A stretch of 64,000 nt of DNA, taken from positions 2,480,001 to 2,544,000 of the forward strand of contig JAGMWG010000001.1 of the NCBI GenBank assembly GCA_020744225.1, given 5' to 3'. Every line of letters begins with the position of its first letter. Position 1 is the first letter of the stretch. The translations under genes and the position numbers were made by a program. The notes beneath the pieces were generated by a model, which saw only the letters and a program-made list of their open reading frames with translations, ran no database searches and was not told the DNA's origin. The DNA is from Paraphoma chrysanthemicola. Lineage: Eukaryota; Ascomycota; Dothideomycetes; Pleosporales; Phaeosphaeriaceae. Below, piece after piece: positions 1-12,986 of the stretch.

Positions 1-1887
1 TCACAGCGACGAATTGTTGCGCTTTCCGGCATGTCACGCTTGATGATGTACATTGAGCATACCTGCACATTCTTGGAGGATGGGAGACAGTAGGGTTGTT
101 TGAATACTATACCCAGGAGTCGAATACATAACATGCTTTTACCTCATCGTGCCATGATCCTGGACGATGCTGTCCGATCTATTTCCATCACCGCCACAAG
201 CTCTGTTCAGCTTGCACTCCCAGGGCAAAGCATTTGTGCTGAGGCGCAGTCGCAGTTCTAACTCGGCGTCAAAGGCGTGAACCAAAGTTTTCAACGCATC
301 AGCTCTTACACGCAACCTTAAACCCCGCACTCATGATGGCGTAGTGCCATCAGCTCTATCAGACTACCTTTAGCGTGCAGAACGTCCACTCGCATCATAG
401 ACCACTGTGTAGACATGCACTTTGCAAAGTCCATGGCGCCTGACATGGCATCGTCGAATGCTGCATCCCAATCAGAAGCCCAAGACTCGGTCTTCGCCGT
501 TACCAGCGCAAGCCACCGCGTTCCAGCGTCGTGGGCTGGACCTCTCTAGCGTGCACTCGGCAGGCAGCGCCAAACCCAAAAGTCATTCCCGTATCGTGAA
601 GCTTGGACGGCGGTTCTGAATTGGTGGTCTCGCGTAAAAGCATGAGCTACCGATTCGGAAAGCTGAGATGCAAAAAGGCCGACGGAGGGGTGTGCGATTG
701 GGAAGCGCAAGGGTGTGACGATGCAGCGCAGCTTGACATGTACAAGGCAGGTTGAGGCTGGAATGCAGCATGGTCGCTGTGCATGAGAAGTGCAGAGAGC
801 TTACCGCATTTTCGTCTTCCCATGACCGCTTCTTGTCTGCTTTTGGGCCCCTTGTTTGGACCGAGACGAGGACAGAGTCGCGTCTTGAGTGAAAAAGTGT
901 CGGTGACCCTTGCACAGACGGTTCGGCATCCCCGTTCTCGCGTGTTCCCCCACTCGACACCACGCGAGCCACAGCCACGAAGTGTGGCTTTACTCTCCTT
1001 ATTGAGAAGTGCAATCTTTTTTGGGCTCTTGGCTGGCGAATGGGGGGCCAGGAGGGTCATAAGATGTTGCACTGGGATAGTGAGGTGCAGATGTGGAGAG
1101 GAAGGCTCGTCAGAGGAAACACGTAGGGATGTGTTCGCGATGGGAGGATGGATGGTTGACGAGTATACTGTGTGAAGTGTCAACGAACAACTGGCAGACA
1201 TGCTGCTAGAAAAGCAGACAGGGTATGTGTTGTGAGCAGTCGTGCATCGTGGCTCATGTCCCGGACGCAGCGCCAAAGTGTTTGGCTCCAAGACTAAGTC
1301 ATGGCTTGGTGATATGCAGCATCGCCAAAAGCACCTCATGGATGCGACGCCAAAGACCCACTCCTAGCCTTTCAAGGCTTCACCACGCGTACGTTCCGTG
1401 CCGACGAGTATATTATCCTTTTTTATCTCCGGCCGTCTACATGCCCCCTGATTCCCAGATTTCCTATTTCTCCAGAGGCACCCGCGGGAGATCAACACTC
1501 GTCCTTCCCATCTTGCACTTACAGTTCCGGAAACGAACGACGCAAGCACGGCAAGGACGGATCTAGATCCCAGAAGCTCTGCATCGCTTGCGCTCGGTTG
1601 TTGTCATCTCTCAGCCTGAGGACGTCTTACCAACCACGCAACCCCGCCTAGCTGCCCGAATCTTCGACGTACCATTGTGTCAGCCGCATATCAACACGAG
1701 ACGAGCACGTTTTCTTTCGCGCTCTTCAATTCTCGCTCCTCACACTTCACTTCTCCAACAACCCGAGATTTTCAGGTTCCGTCGCGCGTACACTTCTCCG
1801 GCGCCTGCGGCTCACCTCGGCTTCTCTACTCATTCACATCGCAACAACCTCATCTAGCTTCAGATCACACAACCTACATCCACCACA
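1..1887. other. Gene-free stretch and metacaspase leader
   Basis: No ORF here looks like a protein of a known family. The longest, on the minus strand around 647-1339, has no ATG-led domain content and is biased like non-coding DNA. The last 300 bases before 1888 are C- and T-rich and most likely are promoter and 5' leader of the metacaspase gene. Confidence 0.5.
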
Positions 1888-3481
1888 ATGTCTTACGGTT
1901 ACCCAGGACAGCAGTACCACAACTCGTATGGCGGCCCGCCGCCTCAGCAGCAACAGCAATACGGCGGCCCTCCCCCGCAAGGTTATCCGCCACAGCAAAA
2001 CTATGGTGCACCGTGAGTTTCGAAGACTGATGAAGCTTGCCAGATGATGCTGACAGTTGCAGGCCTCCACAGCAGGGTTATGGCTATGGTGCACCTGCGA
2101 GCCCGCAGCCACCTTTCAACAACTACGGGCAACCGACTCCGCCGCCACAGCAATATGGATACAACCAGGTGAGCAGCAAAGACGCGGACAACGGTGTAGA
2201 CCATTTGAGCTTAGCTGACATGCATAGGGACCGCCTCCACAGCAGTATGGCGGCTATGGCGCGCCTCCACCACAGGGAGCTCCTCAGCAGCAACCTCCAC
2301 GACCCGGTAAGCTACATGACGTACCCGCAAAGACACTGGAGCTGACAGGTGGACTAGGCATGCCGTCCGTCAATAGCAACCAATGGACACATGGAAACCA
2401 CAATGCACCTCCGCCACCACCCCAGGGCGCACAACAGTTCGGCCACGGCGCGCCAAATGGCTATTCGTTCCAATATTCAGCTTGTAATGGCCGCCGAAAA
2501 GCGCTCCTCATTGGCATCAACTACTTCGGCCAACGAGGACAGCTCCGCGGTTGCATCAACGACGTGAAGAACATGAGCACATATCTGAACGAGTTCTTTG
2601 GCTACAAGAGGGAGGATATGGTGACGCTTACAGATGACCAGCAAAACCCAATGAGCCAGCCCACAAAGGCGAACATACTGAGGGCTATGCACTGGCTGGT
2701 GAAGGACGCGCGACCCAACGACTCGCTCTTCTTCCACTACTCTGGGCACGGCGGCCAGACCAAAGATCTCGACGGAGATGAAGACGATGGCTACGATGAG
2801 GTCATTTACCCTGTCGACTTCCGAACTGCTGGCCACATTGTGGACGACGAGATGCACCGCATCATGGTTGGGTCATTGCAGCCAGGTGTACGACTGACAG
2901 CCATCTTTGATTCTTGCCACTCCGGATCCGCGCTCGACCTTCCATACATCTACTCCACCCAGGGTGTGCTCAAGGAGCCGAATCTGGCCAAGGAGGCTGG
3001 CCAGGGCTTGCTCGGCATTGTTTCAAGCTATGCGCGTGGCGATATCGGTAGCATGATTGGTGGCGCGACAAGTCTGTTCAAGAAAGCCATCAACGGTGAC
3101 GATGTGAGGAAGAAGAATTTGAGGACGAAAACCAGCCCCGCGGACGTGATCATGTGGAGCGGGTCAAAGGACCAGCAGACTTCGTAAGTCATACAGTCCC
3201 TAAAGCAAGGATTGTTGCTAATAAATCTGCAGAGCCGACGCGTCCATTGGCGGCGAAGCCACCGGAGCCATGTCGTGGGCCTTCATCACTTCACTACGCA
3301 AGAACCCCAACCAGAGCTACGTGCAGCTGCTGAACAGCATTCGGGACGAGCTTGAGGGCAAGTATCAGCAGAAGCCGCAGCTGAGCTGCAGTCATCCACT
3401 GAGTAAGTAGTCCGATTTTGTCGACAGGCATCCAGCATGCTAACATTGATCCCAGACACCGACCTCTTGTACGTCATGTAA
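1888..3481 (+). CDS. MCA1: Metacaspase-1 (type I metacaspase), 446 aa, 6 exons
   Basis: Caspase-fold cysteine protease that cleaves after Arg or Lys; fungal type I metacaspases act in stress-induced cell death and in clearing protein aggregates, mainly in the cytoplasm. Exons 1888-2012, 2063-2168, 2228-2306, 2349-3183, 3233-3402 and 3456-3481 join in frame to 446 aa, the normal length for the family. Residues 1-130 are a Q/P/G/Y-rich prodomain (QQYGG- and PPQGY-like repeats) spread over the first exons. The p20 region carries the catalytic His237 in YSGHGGQ and Cys293 in DSCHSG. The tail ends in TDLLYVM. ATG 1888 follows CACCACA and starts the typical MSYGYPGQ prodomain. All splice sites are GT-AG. 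Family assignment is firm; the cellular role is inferred from the family. Confidence 0.95.
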
Positions 3482-3948
3482 ATTGACGACGGCAGCCGTC
3501 GGGTTTCAGAGTGATGTTCGCATTTTGGATTTTGGGAATGATACCAGGGCATTATTGGAAAGGGCTCAACGCAAAAGTGTAATGGGTTACGGCAGTTGAT
3601 GATTGTGTATATTGTTCCTGTAAATACCTTGGCTCGGAAGGTCTCTCTCTCAAAGCCCTCTGGATCACTGGCGCTTTGGATACCAGAGTGAATGCTATCT
3701 TTATCTTGGACCAATTGAGCACTTTGTCACCCAAACCCCCGCCGTGACGTAGCATCTGGCTTGTCGGCGGTGGACAATTGCTGGCTTCATGATGGTGGTG
3801 TGGTGTGGCCTGACGAATGCGGCAGCGCTGAGTGGCGGTGCGCTAAATGTGGATGCAAGGATGTTGCGGATTGAGGCCGAGGGGACCTCGAATCGCCAAA
3901 ACTTTTGGACGAGCTCGACAGCAACCACCACGCACCGCCACACCGACA

Positions 3949-6900
3949 ATGCGAAGAGCACGCGGACTTCGGGTGTGTACAGATTCGAGGATAGATGCGT
4001 ATCAGCAGACTGACAATGGCACAGGTATCGTCGACCCGCGACGTCTGCGTCTTCTGCGCCACTCGTCAACCCGCCGTGGCAGACGGGCCCTATGCTCGTT
4101 CGACCGCGGGCCAGCGCAGGCACCTCAACTCGTCCAGCAGGGCTCCGCAGTCGGCCGAAGGCATCCTCTACAAAGATGCGAACGAGCAGCCACGCAACAT
4201 GACGCAGGCGGAGCGAATGCGGCAGGCATTGGCCGCCAGCGCTGCCTTTGCACCACCAATGCAGGCGCAAGGAGGCTACGCATCGCCGGCACAGAGGATG
4301 CGATCATCTCTGGGGCCGCAGACACCGCATCAGCCTCAGCCGTACGCGTATCGACCGCCCCCGCACCGCAGTGGTGTCTTCGATGCTCCAGGGCGCAACC
4401 AGAGCAGAGACCGATATGCCCCTCAGCCCCGACGAATGACCGCCAGCGATGGCCTCAGGACATACAACCCTCCTACTGCCGCTGCTTCGCAAAGCAGGTA
4501 CCGCGTCAAGATGGACTCGCGGCCGGAAGTGGACATGCCGGCGTTCGGCTCTGGACATCTGAGGCGGCGGAACGAGCCGCCCGCAGTGCACGCACAAGCC
4601 AGGACACAGGAGCCACGACCATTGCAAACCTCGAGGACGTTTCCGAAGCGGACCGTGCTGGATCAGGACGAGATATCAAAGCTCTTGGGCAACACTGCTA
4701 CCGAGCGGCCTTCGAAGCCGTATCAGCCGCTCAACAGAGAGCTCAATGCGCAACGGAAGTGCTGGCATTGCAACTCGCCTGACCATCAGAGCTTCGAATG
4801 CCCATCGAAGCCCACTCTACGCGAACGAGCCCCATCACGACGCCAACAGCCACAACGACCCGAGTCGATAGCGGACGCGGCAGAGCAATGGAAACAGAGG
4901 ACAGCTGTTGGGCGGGAGGTTGAGCAACCACCTACAGTCCAGGAAGAAGCAGACCGAAGAGCTCGCAATGCAGGACAGGATCGGCGTCGCAGCAGGTTTG
5001 AGCTGGATGATGACGTTCCGCAGGTGAAGAATCGATACGAACAGCCCGAAAAGCGTCGAGGTGGTTACGGTAAAGGACGACGCGTTATGCGGGAAGAGGA
5101 GGATGAAGGGGAAGACGTTGATCGACACATCAGCAAAGCGGAGCGCAAACGATTGCGTGCTGAGGCTAAGAAGGCTGCACAGGTTGCAAAGGCGGAGCCA
5201 GTACCCATATACCTTCCAGAGTACATCAGCGTGGCGAATCTCGCGTCTATGCTTAAGTTGCGCACAGAGGACTTCGTCACCAAGCTGGAGGAGCTAGGAT
5301 TCGAGGAAGTGCAGAATGATCACATCCTCAATGCAGAGCACGCTGGTCTTATCGCGCAAGAGTACAACTTCGAGCCCATCTTCCAGGCCGAGGAAGACGA
5401 TGGCGATCTGTACCCTCCGCCTACAGTCACTCCCGAAGAATATGCTGAGCTTCCTGCAAGACCGCCCGTCGTCACGATCATGGGGCATGTCGATCACGGT
5501 AAAACCACCATCTTGGACTATATGCGGTCGACTAGCGTGGCCGCTACAGAGTTTGGTGGCATCACTCAGCACATTGGCGCATTCAGCGTGCCATTGGCGA
5601 GCGGCAAGAAGATTACATTCCTCGACACTCCCGGTCACTCTGCATTCGAGACGATGCGCGCTCGCGGAGCCAACGTCACCGATATTGTTGTTCTTGTCGT
5701 TGCAGCAGACGACTCCGTGATGCCACAGACCATTGAAGCAATCAAGCACGCCCAAGCAGCCAAGGTGCCGATGATTGTGGCCATCAACAAGATTGATAAG
5801 CAGCAGGCAGACCCTGATGCAGTCAAGCTGGATCTTGGTCGTCACGGCATCGAGATTGAAGATTTCGGTGGTGACGTCCAAGCAATCTGCGTGAGTGGCA
5901 AGACTGGGCAAGGAATTCCAGAGCTTGAGGAGGCTATTTCCACGCTCTCTGAACTACTCGATCACCGCGCGGATCCAAAAGCTTCTGTCCAAGGATGGGT
6001 GCTCGAAGGATCCACGAAGAAGTCCGGCCGCGTAGCCACAGTTCTGGTTCGCACTGGTACGCTTCGCCAAGGGACTGTTCTTGTCGCAGGCACAACCTGG
6101 ACGCGTGTCCGCGCCCTACGCAATGAAGCTGGTGTCGTCGTTGAAGAAGCTGGACCAGGCATCGCCGTGGAAGTCGATGGCTGGCGCGATCAACCGATTG
6201 CTGGCGACGAAGCTCTGCAAGCCAATGATGAGCAACATGCAACGTCAGTTGCTGAGCTGCGTATGGACAAGGTAGACCGAGAGCAGATGGCGCGCGATAT
6301 GGACGCAATCAACGATTCCCGGCGTCAAGAATCCGAGCGTCGCAAGGCTGAAGAAGCTGCCGAGAAAGCCGCAGCAAATGGCGAGGACGAAGTCGCCGTT
6401 GAAGCCAAAGAGAAGGGTCCGGAAGTAGTCAGCTTCATCATCAAGGGTGACGTGTCCGGCTCGGTAGAAGCAGTCATTGACTCTGTCTCTGCACTAGGTA
6501 ACGGAGAAGTGTCTTCCCGAATTTTGCGCCATGGCGTCGGGTCGCCGTCTGAGTTTGACATAGAGCATGCCGCCGCTGCTCAAGGCCACATTGTCAACTT
6601 CAACACTACGATACCAGCCCACGTGGCAAAATTGGCAGAGGAGAAAGGCGTCAAGATCTTGGACAGCAACATCATCTACCGCGTTGTTGAGAATGTCAAA
6701 GAGGTCCTGAGCGAGAAGCTGAAACCGAAGGTCATCCAGAAAGTCATGGGCGAAGCTGAGATTGCTGCAATCTTTGAGATTAGTCTTGGCGGCAGGAAAA
6801 AGCTGAAGGTTGCTGGATCAAAGGTCCGCAATGGTCTTGTTGACCGAGGAACAAAGGCGCGTGTTCTTCGCAAAGAGCAGGTTATTCATGATGGTATGTC

Positions 6901-7106
6901 GTAAACAGCTCAAAATCTTGCTTCGAAAAATCCAAATGCTAACACCATGTTCAGGAACGATCAGCTCTCTCAAGTCTCAAAAGAAGGACGTCGAGCAGAT
7001 GCGCAAGGACACCGAGTGCGGTATCAGTTTCGAAGACTGGGAAGACTTCCAGGTTGGGGATCGCATTCAGTGTTACGAGGAGAAGTTTGAGAAGAGGAGC
7101 TTGTAA
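3949..7106 (+). CDS. Mitochondrial translation initiation factor IF-2, 1014 aa
   Basis: GTPase that brings initiator tRNA to the mitochondrial ribosome. Exons 3949-3972, 4025-6893 and 6955-7106. The GTPase domain shows G1 GHVDHGKTT, G3 DTPGHSAF, G4 NKID and a G5-like SGKTGQG; an IF2_N-like segment precedes it, and the C-terminal domains follow with a final VGDRIQCYEEKFE. A CWHCNSPDHQSFECP zinc-knuckle-like segment lies in the N-terminal part. Start choice: an ATG at 3995 opens the long frame, but I prefer ATG 3949, whose eight codons (MRRARGLR) splice over a 52-nt intron (3973-4024, GTGTGT donor, CTGAC branch, CACAG acceptor) to VSSTRDVCVFCA. This gives an Arg-rich mitochondrial presequence. 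The region between the knuckle and the GTPase domain is charged and low in complexity. Confidence 0.93.
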
Positions 7107-7518
7107 GATAATGTATTATACTTGATGTCTCGGGTACATGTAGAGGGCATATTGGCGTCGCATTGTGGGTGTTGATAGATGCCGGATTTCGTGTATAGAC
7201 ATGTATGATGTGTAGATGTACAAACTCAAGACTTACACGCCACACTGGTAACACTTGGCTCTCACATTGCCACAAGTAACAGTTACTCTTACATATCTGC
7301 TTGCTCACTGGCGGCACACTCTTCACTCTCTCCACAGCATCTTGGATGGCGGATTTTGTACCCACTCCAAGGTGTGCTGCACAAGCCCTCTCTCCTGCCA
7401 CTCATTCATCAATCGCACTTGAGCCAAAGCCCAATCACTTCTGTCATCCTGTCTCTGATACTCTTTGACAGTGATTATATCTCACTTCCTTTCATACCCG
7501 ACCATCGAACAAATCTCA
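7107..7518. other. Intergenic, IF-2 3' end to tRNA-Asp
   Basis: AT-richer spacer holding the IF-2 3' UTR and the upstream flank of the tRNA. I see no gene or clear motif. Confidence 0.5.
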
Positions 7519-7627
7519 TCTCGGTTAGTATAGTGGTTAGTATACCGGCTTGTCAATCATCTCAGTCACACCTGTGGATGAGATACTTGCGACGCCGGTG
7601 ACCCGGGTTCAATTCCCGGACCGAGAG
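7519..7627 (+). tRNA. tRNA-Asp (anticodon GUC) with 37-nt intron
   Basis: The acceptor stem pairs TCTCGGT (7519-7525) with ACCGAGA (7620-7626), with discriminator G at 7627. The D-arm region reads TAGTATAGTGGTTAGTAT, which matches the A box of eukaryotic tRNA-Asp. The anticodon stem CCGGC / GCCGG encloses TTGTCAC once the intron at 7556-7592, placed after position 37, is removed. The T arm CCGGGTTCAATTCCCGG is perfect. A T-run at 7631-7650 region (CTTTTGTCCTTTTTTGTG) can serve as the Pol III terminator. Confidence 0.95.
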
Positions 7628-8183
7628 AACAACTTTTGTCCTTTTTTGTGTGATTCTTTTTGGAGTGCGTGAGGCAGACTCGGGCATGGTGCGTGGAGTG
7701 CTGGGATGAATGCGAGTCGGAAAAGGAAGGAGCGAGATTTTGATCGACCACTGTATTGTCAACGACTGATAAGTCTTTCATGATACGTCTCCGCAATTGG
7801 GTGACGTACCTTGCGACCGCGCGGCGGATGCTGGCCCATGTGATCGCTTGAAGACTTGCACTCGTGAATTATCTGCTAGAGGGTTATGTAGTGCTCTTTG
7901 CCCGTGAGGATTCAGTCCGAAAACTGGATACTGGATAATGATTATTGACGACACGAAGGGTGACTGAGAGTACCGACGCTGGGAATTCGTATGACATTTG
8001 ATAATGCATTTTGAATGACTATGCTATATGCACGCTAAAATGCTACATGCGGTCCATGATCGGGACAATCATGGCCTTTGATAAACGCCAAATACGCCAA
8101 AGAAGATGAGTGCGCCACGACTTTTATACAAGCTCTTTTCTCCACTGTGGATAATGTACATGTACTCCTACTGCTCCGGGGGT
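7628..8183. other. Intergenic, tRNA-Asp to UNC-50 3' end
   Basis: The T-run just after the tRNA fits Pol III termination. The rest, including the UNC-50 3' UTR on the minus strand, shows no coding potential. Confidence 0.45.
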
Positions 8184-9119
8184 TTATACGCGCTTCCGTA
8201 ACCGCGCGCCGGCCCATAGCACCGGCGCAAAGTGTTTCGACATGTTGAAACCGAACAACGACGCGAACCAAAGTATGGTCGTGACGGCAATTGGCGCGAG
8301 CAGGAGTTCGGTGTGGTGGAGGAATGGAAGGGCGTTGTAGCCAAGGAAGGTGATGATGAAGTAATAATTGAATGCGATGAGATAAAGCGAGTTTGAGAGG
8401 AGTTGAGAGACCCTAGAAACATCAGTATAATGATCCCTGCTGGGAAGCAATCGACTTACCAGTGATCTGTGCCTACCAGAGGCATGCATAGGAATTGTAC
8501 CACATACAAGAACACCCAAACGGGTACGAATGCTCGAATAGCAACGTCCCAGCAGTACCCGAACTCCAGCTCCTCCTTGCCTCCATCTGCCTCGTTCAGA
8601 TTGTACAGCCCTCTTCTCCGCCCAGGCAATAGTGAGTTTCCTGGTCCGAGGAGTCGTCCGACGAGGAAGAAGAACAACGTTGCTGTCAGCAACGACAGGA
8701 GGAGAAAGTGTCCAAATATGAAGACGAGTGTGATGTGGAGCGTCTGGGTGAAGCCTTGTGCGTATGCGAAGCCCCAGGCGAAGGATGTAAGTGTCAGGAA
8801 GAAGCAGAGGAGGTAGGTGAAGGAGGGGTCGGGGCGGTGGTATGTCTTTGTTGTTTGTTTCTGTACAGCAAGTCAGTGACGGAGACATAGCCAAAAAGAG
8901 GGGCCATACATGGTAGTATATCTGCCTGAAGACCTTCTTCGGCGCTATGATCAAGCTCATGATCTCCCATATGGCCATCTCAAAGTCCATCTGGGGAAAC
9001 TTGAACAGTCGCTTGAAGAAGCGCGGCATGCGGACCTCATTGCGCCGCGATGACGGTGTAGTAGAGCCGAAGTTGGAGGGTCCGCCCGTCGGCCGTGGGA
9101 GGGAAATGTGTGGGTTCAT
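8184..9119 (-). CDS. UNC-50 family Golgi membrane protein, 279 aa
   Basis: Multi-pass inner-nuclear/Golgi membrane protein family; the yeast member Gmh1 interacts with Arf-GEFs, and animal UNC-50 aids receptor trafficking. Exons on the minus strand are 9119-8910, 8860-8460 and 8412-8184, joined to 279 aa, the usual family size. Family hallmarks are FKFPQMDFEMAIWEM-like sequence near residue 40, QIYYHKQTTKTYHRPDPSF across the first junction, and the WDVAIRAFVPVWVFLYVVQF membrane segment. About five hydrophobic segments are visible. The first intron (8861-8909) and second intron (8413-8459) have GT-AG ends. It is divergent from RNA14, with 577 bp shared between the starts. Confidence 0.95.
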   Translation of the reverse strand: MNPHISLPRPTGGPSNFGSTTPSSRRNEVRMPRFFKRLFKFPQMDFEMAIWEIMSLIIAPKKVFRQIYYHVWPLFLAMSPSLTCCTETNNKDIPPPRPLLHLPPLLLPDTYILRLGLRIRTRLHPDAPHHTRLHIWTLSPPVVADSNVVLLPRRTTPRTRKLTIAWAEKRAVQSERGRWRQGGAGVRVLLGRCYSSIRTRLGVLVCGTIPMHASGRHRSLVSRLLPSRDHYTDVSRVSQLLSNSLYLIAFNYYFIITFLGYNALPFLHHTELLLAPIAVTTILWFASLFGFNMSKHFAPVLWAGARLRKRV

Positions 9120-9696
9120 TGTGAATGCGCCTGGTAAGCTCGATGCAGCTGTTGCGCGGCCTAATCAAGAACCGAGATGACGCGACCGAGAATTTTTGTG
9201 TAGATGCGGTGTCCTCAGATCACTGAGTGTATGAAGCGTGCATAATCCAGACGTACGCGCCGCGCAGCGTTTGGTACGAAGTGAATGGTGTCGAGTCGGC
9301 GGTACCTGAGCGATGACATCGGCGCGCCCAAGCCACGGTAGCGCGCGGTGCCAAGCAGCAAGTCTTAGCGCAGCCTGAGCTCTCACCAACATCTCCTCAT
9401 CGACAAACTCCCGCAAAGCTCGCCCGTCAACCCTCGAGCCTGCGCATTGCAACCACCACGGCGTACATCTCAGCACTTGCTTGCGCCGGATCTTGCACCT
9501 TCCAACACTGCCCTGGCCCTCGGGAGCGCCTTCCGCCAGCACGCGCATCTGCGCTCACTCTTGCCGGCCGAACACGCGACAAAGACGCCCATTGTCCGCC
9601 GCACGCCCATCTTTGTGCCGTTCGTTAGCAGTCACATTTCTCGTTGTCGCGCGACCACATCTGACTCCCTTCACAGCCCAGTCCCCCGTAATCGCA

Positions 9697-12600
9697 ATGG
9701 CGGACGACGCCGAGCTCGCTTTCCTCAATGCACAGAAGGAGTACGATCCTTCGACCGCATACGAACCCGCCGGCGAAGAAGAGTACGACCCCGCCAACAG
9801 CTACTCTCCACAGGCCACGTCAGAGCACTCTGCCTCGATGCCCGAGTCGGCTGGCAACACACCCCAGCTCGCCGCTGATGGTGAGGGTGCGGACAGCCTG
9901 CAGCCCCATCCTGTCCCCGTATCTGCCGAGGTCTCTGCTGCGCCGACACCGTCCAAGCAGCCGCGCACTAGGGGTGGTTTCGTCGACGAGAGCGAGGACG
10001 AGGAAGAGGAGCCTGTCGTGCAGCCCAAGACGGCCGCTTCGGCGCTGCTGAACGCCACTGGGCCTGCAGAATCACCTCAGCGTTCATTTACAAACACACC
10101 AAACAATACAGTTCCCACACCAGATGTACAGTTACATAGTGCACAAGATCAGGGTGCCTCATCCCTTCTCTCTGCTTCTGTCGCTGTCAATGAGTCTGCT
10201 CCTTCTCTTGCTTCTTCTGTTCCCAATGGCAGTACGCCTGTGCCAGACGCTACTAAGCCAGGTGCTCCCGATTTCTTGAACATTGCGTCTGGCCGACAGT
10301 CTGCAGCAGTCACTCCCGTGCCAACTTCTACAGCCCTTCCAAAGGCTCGTCTTCCGCAGGACCGCATCGGCATCCTTGAAGATCGTATTGCTGAAGACCC
10401 ACGTGGTGACATCGAAGCATGGCTCAGTCTAATCGAGGAGCACCGTAGACGACACAAGACTGACGACGCACGGGCAGTCTTTGAGCGCTTTTTCAAGGTC
10501 TTCCCCACAGCAGTAAGCAGCACTGGCTATGTTCCATATGACCTTGCTAATATATATCTAGGGCGAGCAATGGGTTGAGTTTATCGCCTTTGAGACAGAG
10601 CTCGATGAGCTGCAGAAAGTCGAAGTATTGTTTGGCAAATCCGTTCCGCTTGCTCCATATGTCCCACTTTACTCGTCCTATATCGACTTCATCCGCCGTC
10701 GGTACAACTTGACTACTGATCAGTCTGGTCAAAACCGACAGATCATCACACAGGCCTACGAGTTCGTACTAGATCAAGTCGGCATTGATGTAAATGCTGG
10801 CCGACTATGGCTCGACTATCTCGAGATGCTGAAGAGCGGTCCTGGCATTGTCGGTGGTACTAACTGGCAAGACATGCAGAAGATGGACACCTTGCGGAAA
10901 GTCTATCAGCGCGCTGTCTCTATTCCCCACAATGCGACACTGGAGATCTGGCGCGAATATGACAAGTTTGAGCTGGGTATGAACAAGGTCTCGGTAAGCG
11001 TCGCAATACAGTATAGTCGCGCAGTACTAACAACCTCATAGGGCCGCAAGCATCTCCAAGAAAAATCACCTTCCTACATGACCGCCCGAAGTGCTATCAA
11101 TGTTCTTGATAACAATATCATGCGCGGCGTCAACCGGACCACACTCCCGCGGCTACCACCCGCACCCGGTTTCGATGGACACGATGACTACATGAACCAA
11201 GTCAAGCTCTGGAAGAACTGGATACAATGGGAAAAGAGTGATCCCGTCGAAGTGGCAACCGACGACAGACCACTGTACAACAAGCGTGTCCTCCACATAT
11301 ACAAAAGCGCTCTCATGTCGCTGCGCTTTTGGCCTGAGTTGTGGTATGATGCAGCTGAGTGGTGCTTTGAGAGCAGCCTGCAACAGGAGGGAGACAAGTT
11401 CCTAAGCGACGGCATCGAAGCCAACCCAGAGAGCTGCTTGTTAGCATTTCGCAAGGCCGGTCAGGTTGAGCTGCGGACCGACTTCGAGGATGGTCAGCCA
11501 GGGTTGATCGCTAAAGGCAAGGCTGTGCGTGAGCCGTACATCAAATTGCTGGACACCATCTATGACTTGACTGCGCAGACCAAGAAGCGAGAGGAGCATT
11601 CCATTGCTCGGGCAAAGGAGGCGTTCGAGGCTCAGAAAAAAGCCGACGAGGCTGCTCGTGCGATCGCACAGAGCAACGGCGACAATGGCGATGACGAAGA
11701 TGATGACGAGTTGACCAAGCGGCTACAAGAGAAGGAGTTGGCCTTCAATGGTCAACTGCAGGCCATTTCGGCGGGCTACAATGCACAGACACATATTCTT
11801 AAGAAGACGTTGACCTATGCATGGATTGCTTTGATGCGGGCTATGCGACGCGTACAAGGCAAAGGCTCACCTGGTGCAGAAGTTGGGGGATTCCGCAGCG
11901 TCTTCGCTGAAGCACGTAAGAGGGGCAAGCTGCTTAGTGAGGCCTATGTTGCAAGCGCCCTGATCGAGCACCACTGTTACCAGGACCCGGCTGCCAACAA
12001 GATTTTCGAGCGTGGAATGAAGCTCTTCCCTGAGGACGAGCACTTTGCATTGGAGTACATCAAGCACTTGATCAAGCTAAATGATTCAACAAGTGAGTAT
12101 ATTTCCTCTTCACGCTAGCTGTGCTATGCTAATGTTTGTAGATGCACGTGCTGTCTTCGAGACTGTAGTGGGAAAGGTCACCTCAAAGCCGGAGAATGTG
12201 CACAGGGCGAAGCCTCTGTTCTTGTTCTTCCATGACTATGAGGCACAGTTCGGCGAGCTCGCCCAGATTACCAAATTGGAGCAACGCATGCTCACGCTCT
12301 ACCCGGAAGATCCACAACTGCAACGCTTCGCACAGCGCTTTTCTGGTCCGACCTTTGATCCGACAACTGCACGCCCCATCATCTCGCCGCGGACGCAGAT
12401 GAGGCCTGTCATGCCTTCGGTCATGACTTCGATTGAAGAGCCCCAGCAAGCTGCGCCGCCGCAGATCGAGCATCGTCTGGCATCACCACCACCGATCAAT
12501 TCGCCACACCTTGGAAATTTACTGCCTGTTGCTAACATCAACTCTCCAAAGCGACCGCTTGAGGACGCTGACGATGGCGGGCAGCCCCGCAAGCTTGCCA

Positions 12601-12986
12601 GAGGCGAGTCTCCTGCTCTGAAGGGCGCAGCGGGTCGCCGCCTTGACGCTGCCCGTCGAAATTTGACCAATGCTGCTGGTGGCACTCCAGTTGCTCAAGG
12701 TCCGACACCGTTGGCGCGAGAGATTAATTTCCTCCTCAGCATCATTCCAGCAGCGCATACCTACAAGGAGACGCGTTTCAGGCCAGAGGCCATGGTCGAT
12801 ATGCTACGCCGCCTTACCCAAATTCCACTTCCACCACTACCTGCAGGTGCACAGGCTCCAGCACCGCAACGTTGGGGTACCACTCCCACCACCGCGCAAC
12901 AGTTGGCGAGCATCCAAGAGAAGTACGGCAATCAGAACGGCGGTCACCAACACACACCGAGCGCAGGCAGTGCTTGGGGCCAATAG
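9697..12986 (+). CDS. RNA14: mRNA 3'-end-processing protein RNA14, 1047 aa
   Basis: Scaffold of cleavage factor IA (the CstF-77 homologue), needed for cleavage and polyadenylation of pre-mRNA in the nucleus. Exons 9697-10512, 10562-10993, 11042-12092 and 12142-12986 join in frame. An acidic, Ser/Pro-rich N-terminus (1-215) precedes HAT repeats beginning near RIGILEDRIAEDPRGDIEAW and running to about residue 770. The Suf-type features include WLDYLEMLKSG and ILKKTLTYAWIALMRAMRR. The C-terminal part is Pro-rich, with a late motif RFRPEAMVDMLRRL like the monkeytail region that binds Rna15. ATG 9697 is preceded by GTAATCGCA; upstream in-frame sequence lacks another ATG. Assignment is firm. Confidence 0.95.

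Noticed and set aside
647..1339. 230-codon minus-strand frame
   Set aside because: Cys/His/Ser/Pro-biased, no family motif and overlapped by other frames of similar length; looks like chance.
3847..4782. 311-codon frame overlapping IF-2
   Set aside because: Only its short segment 3949-3972 is used, as the first IF-2 exon; the rest is an out-of-frame shadow with no domain.
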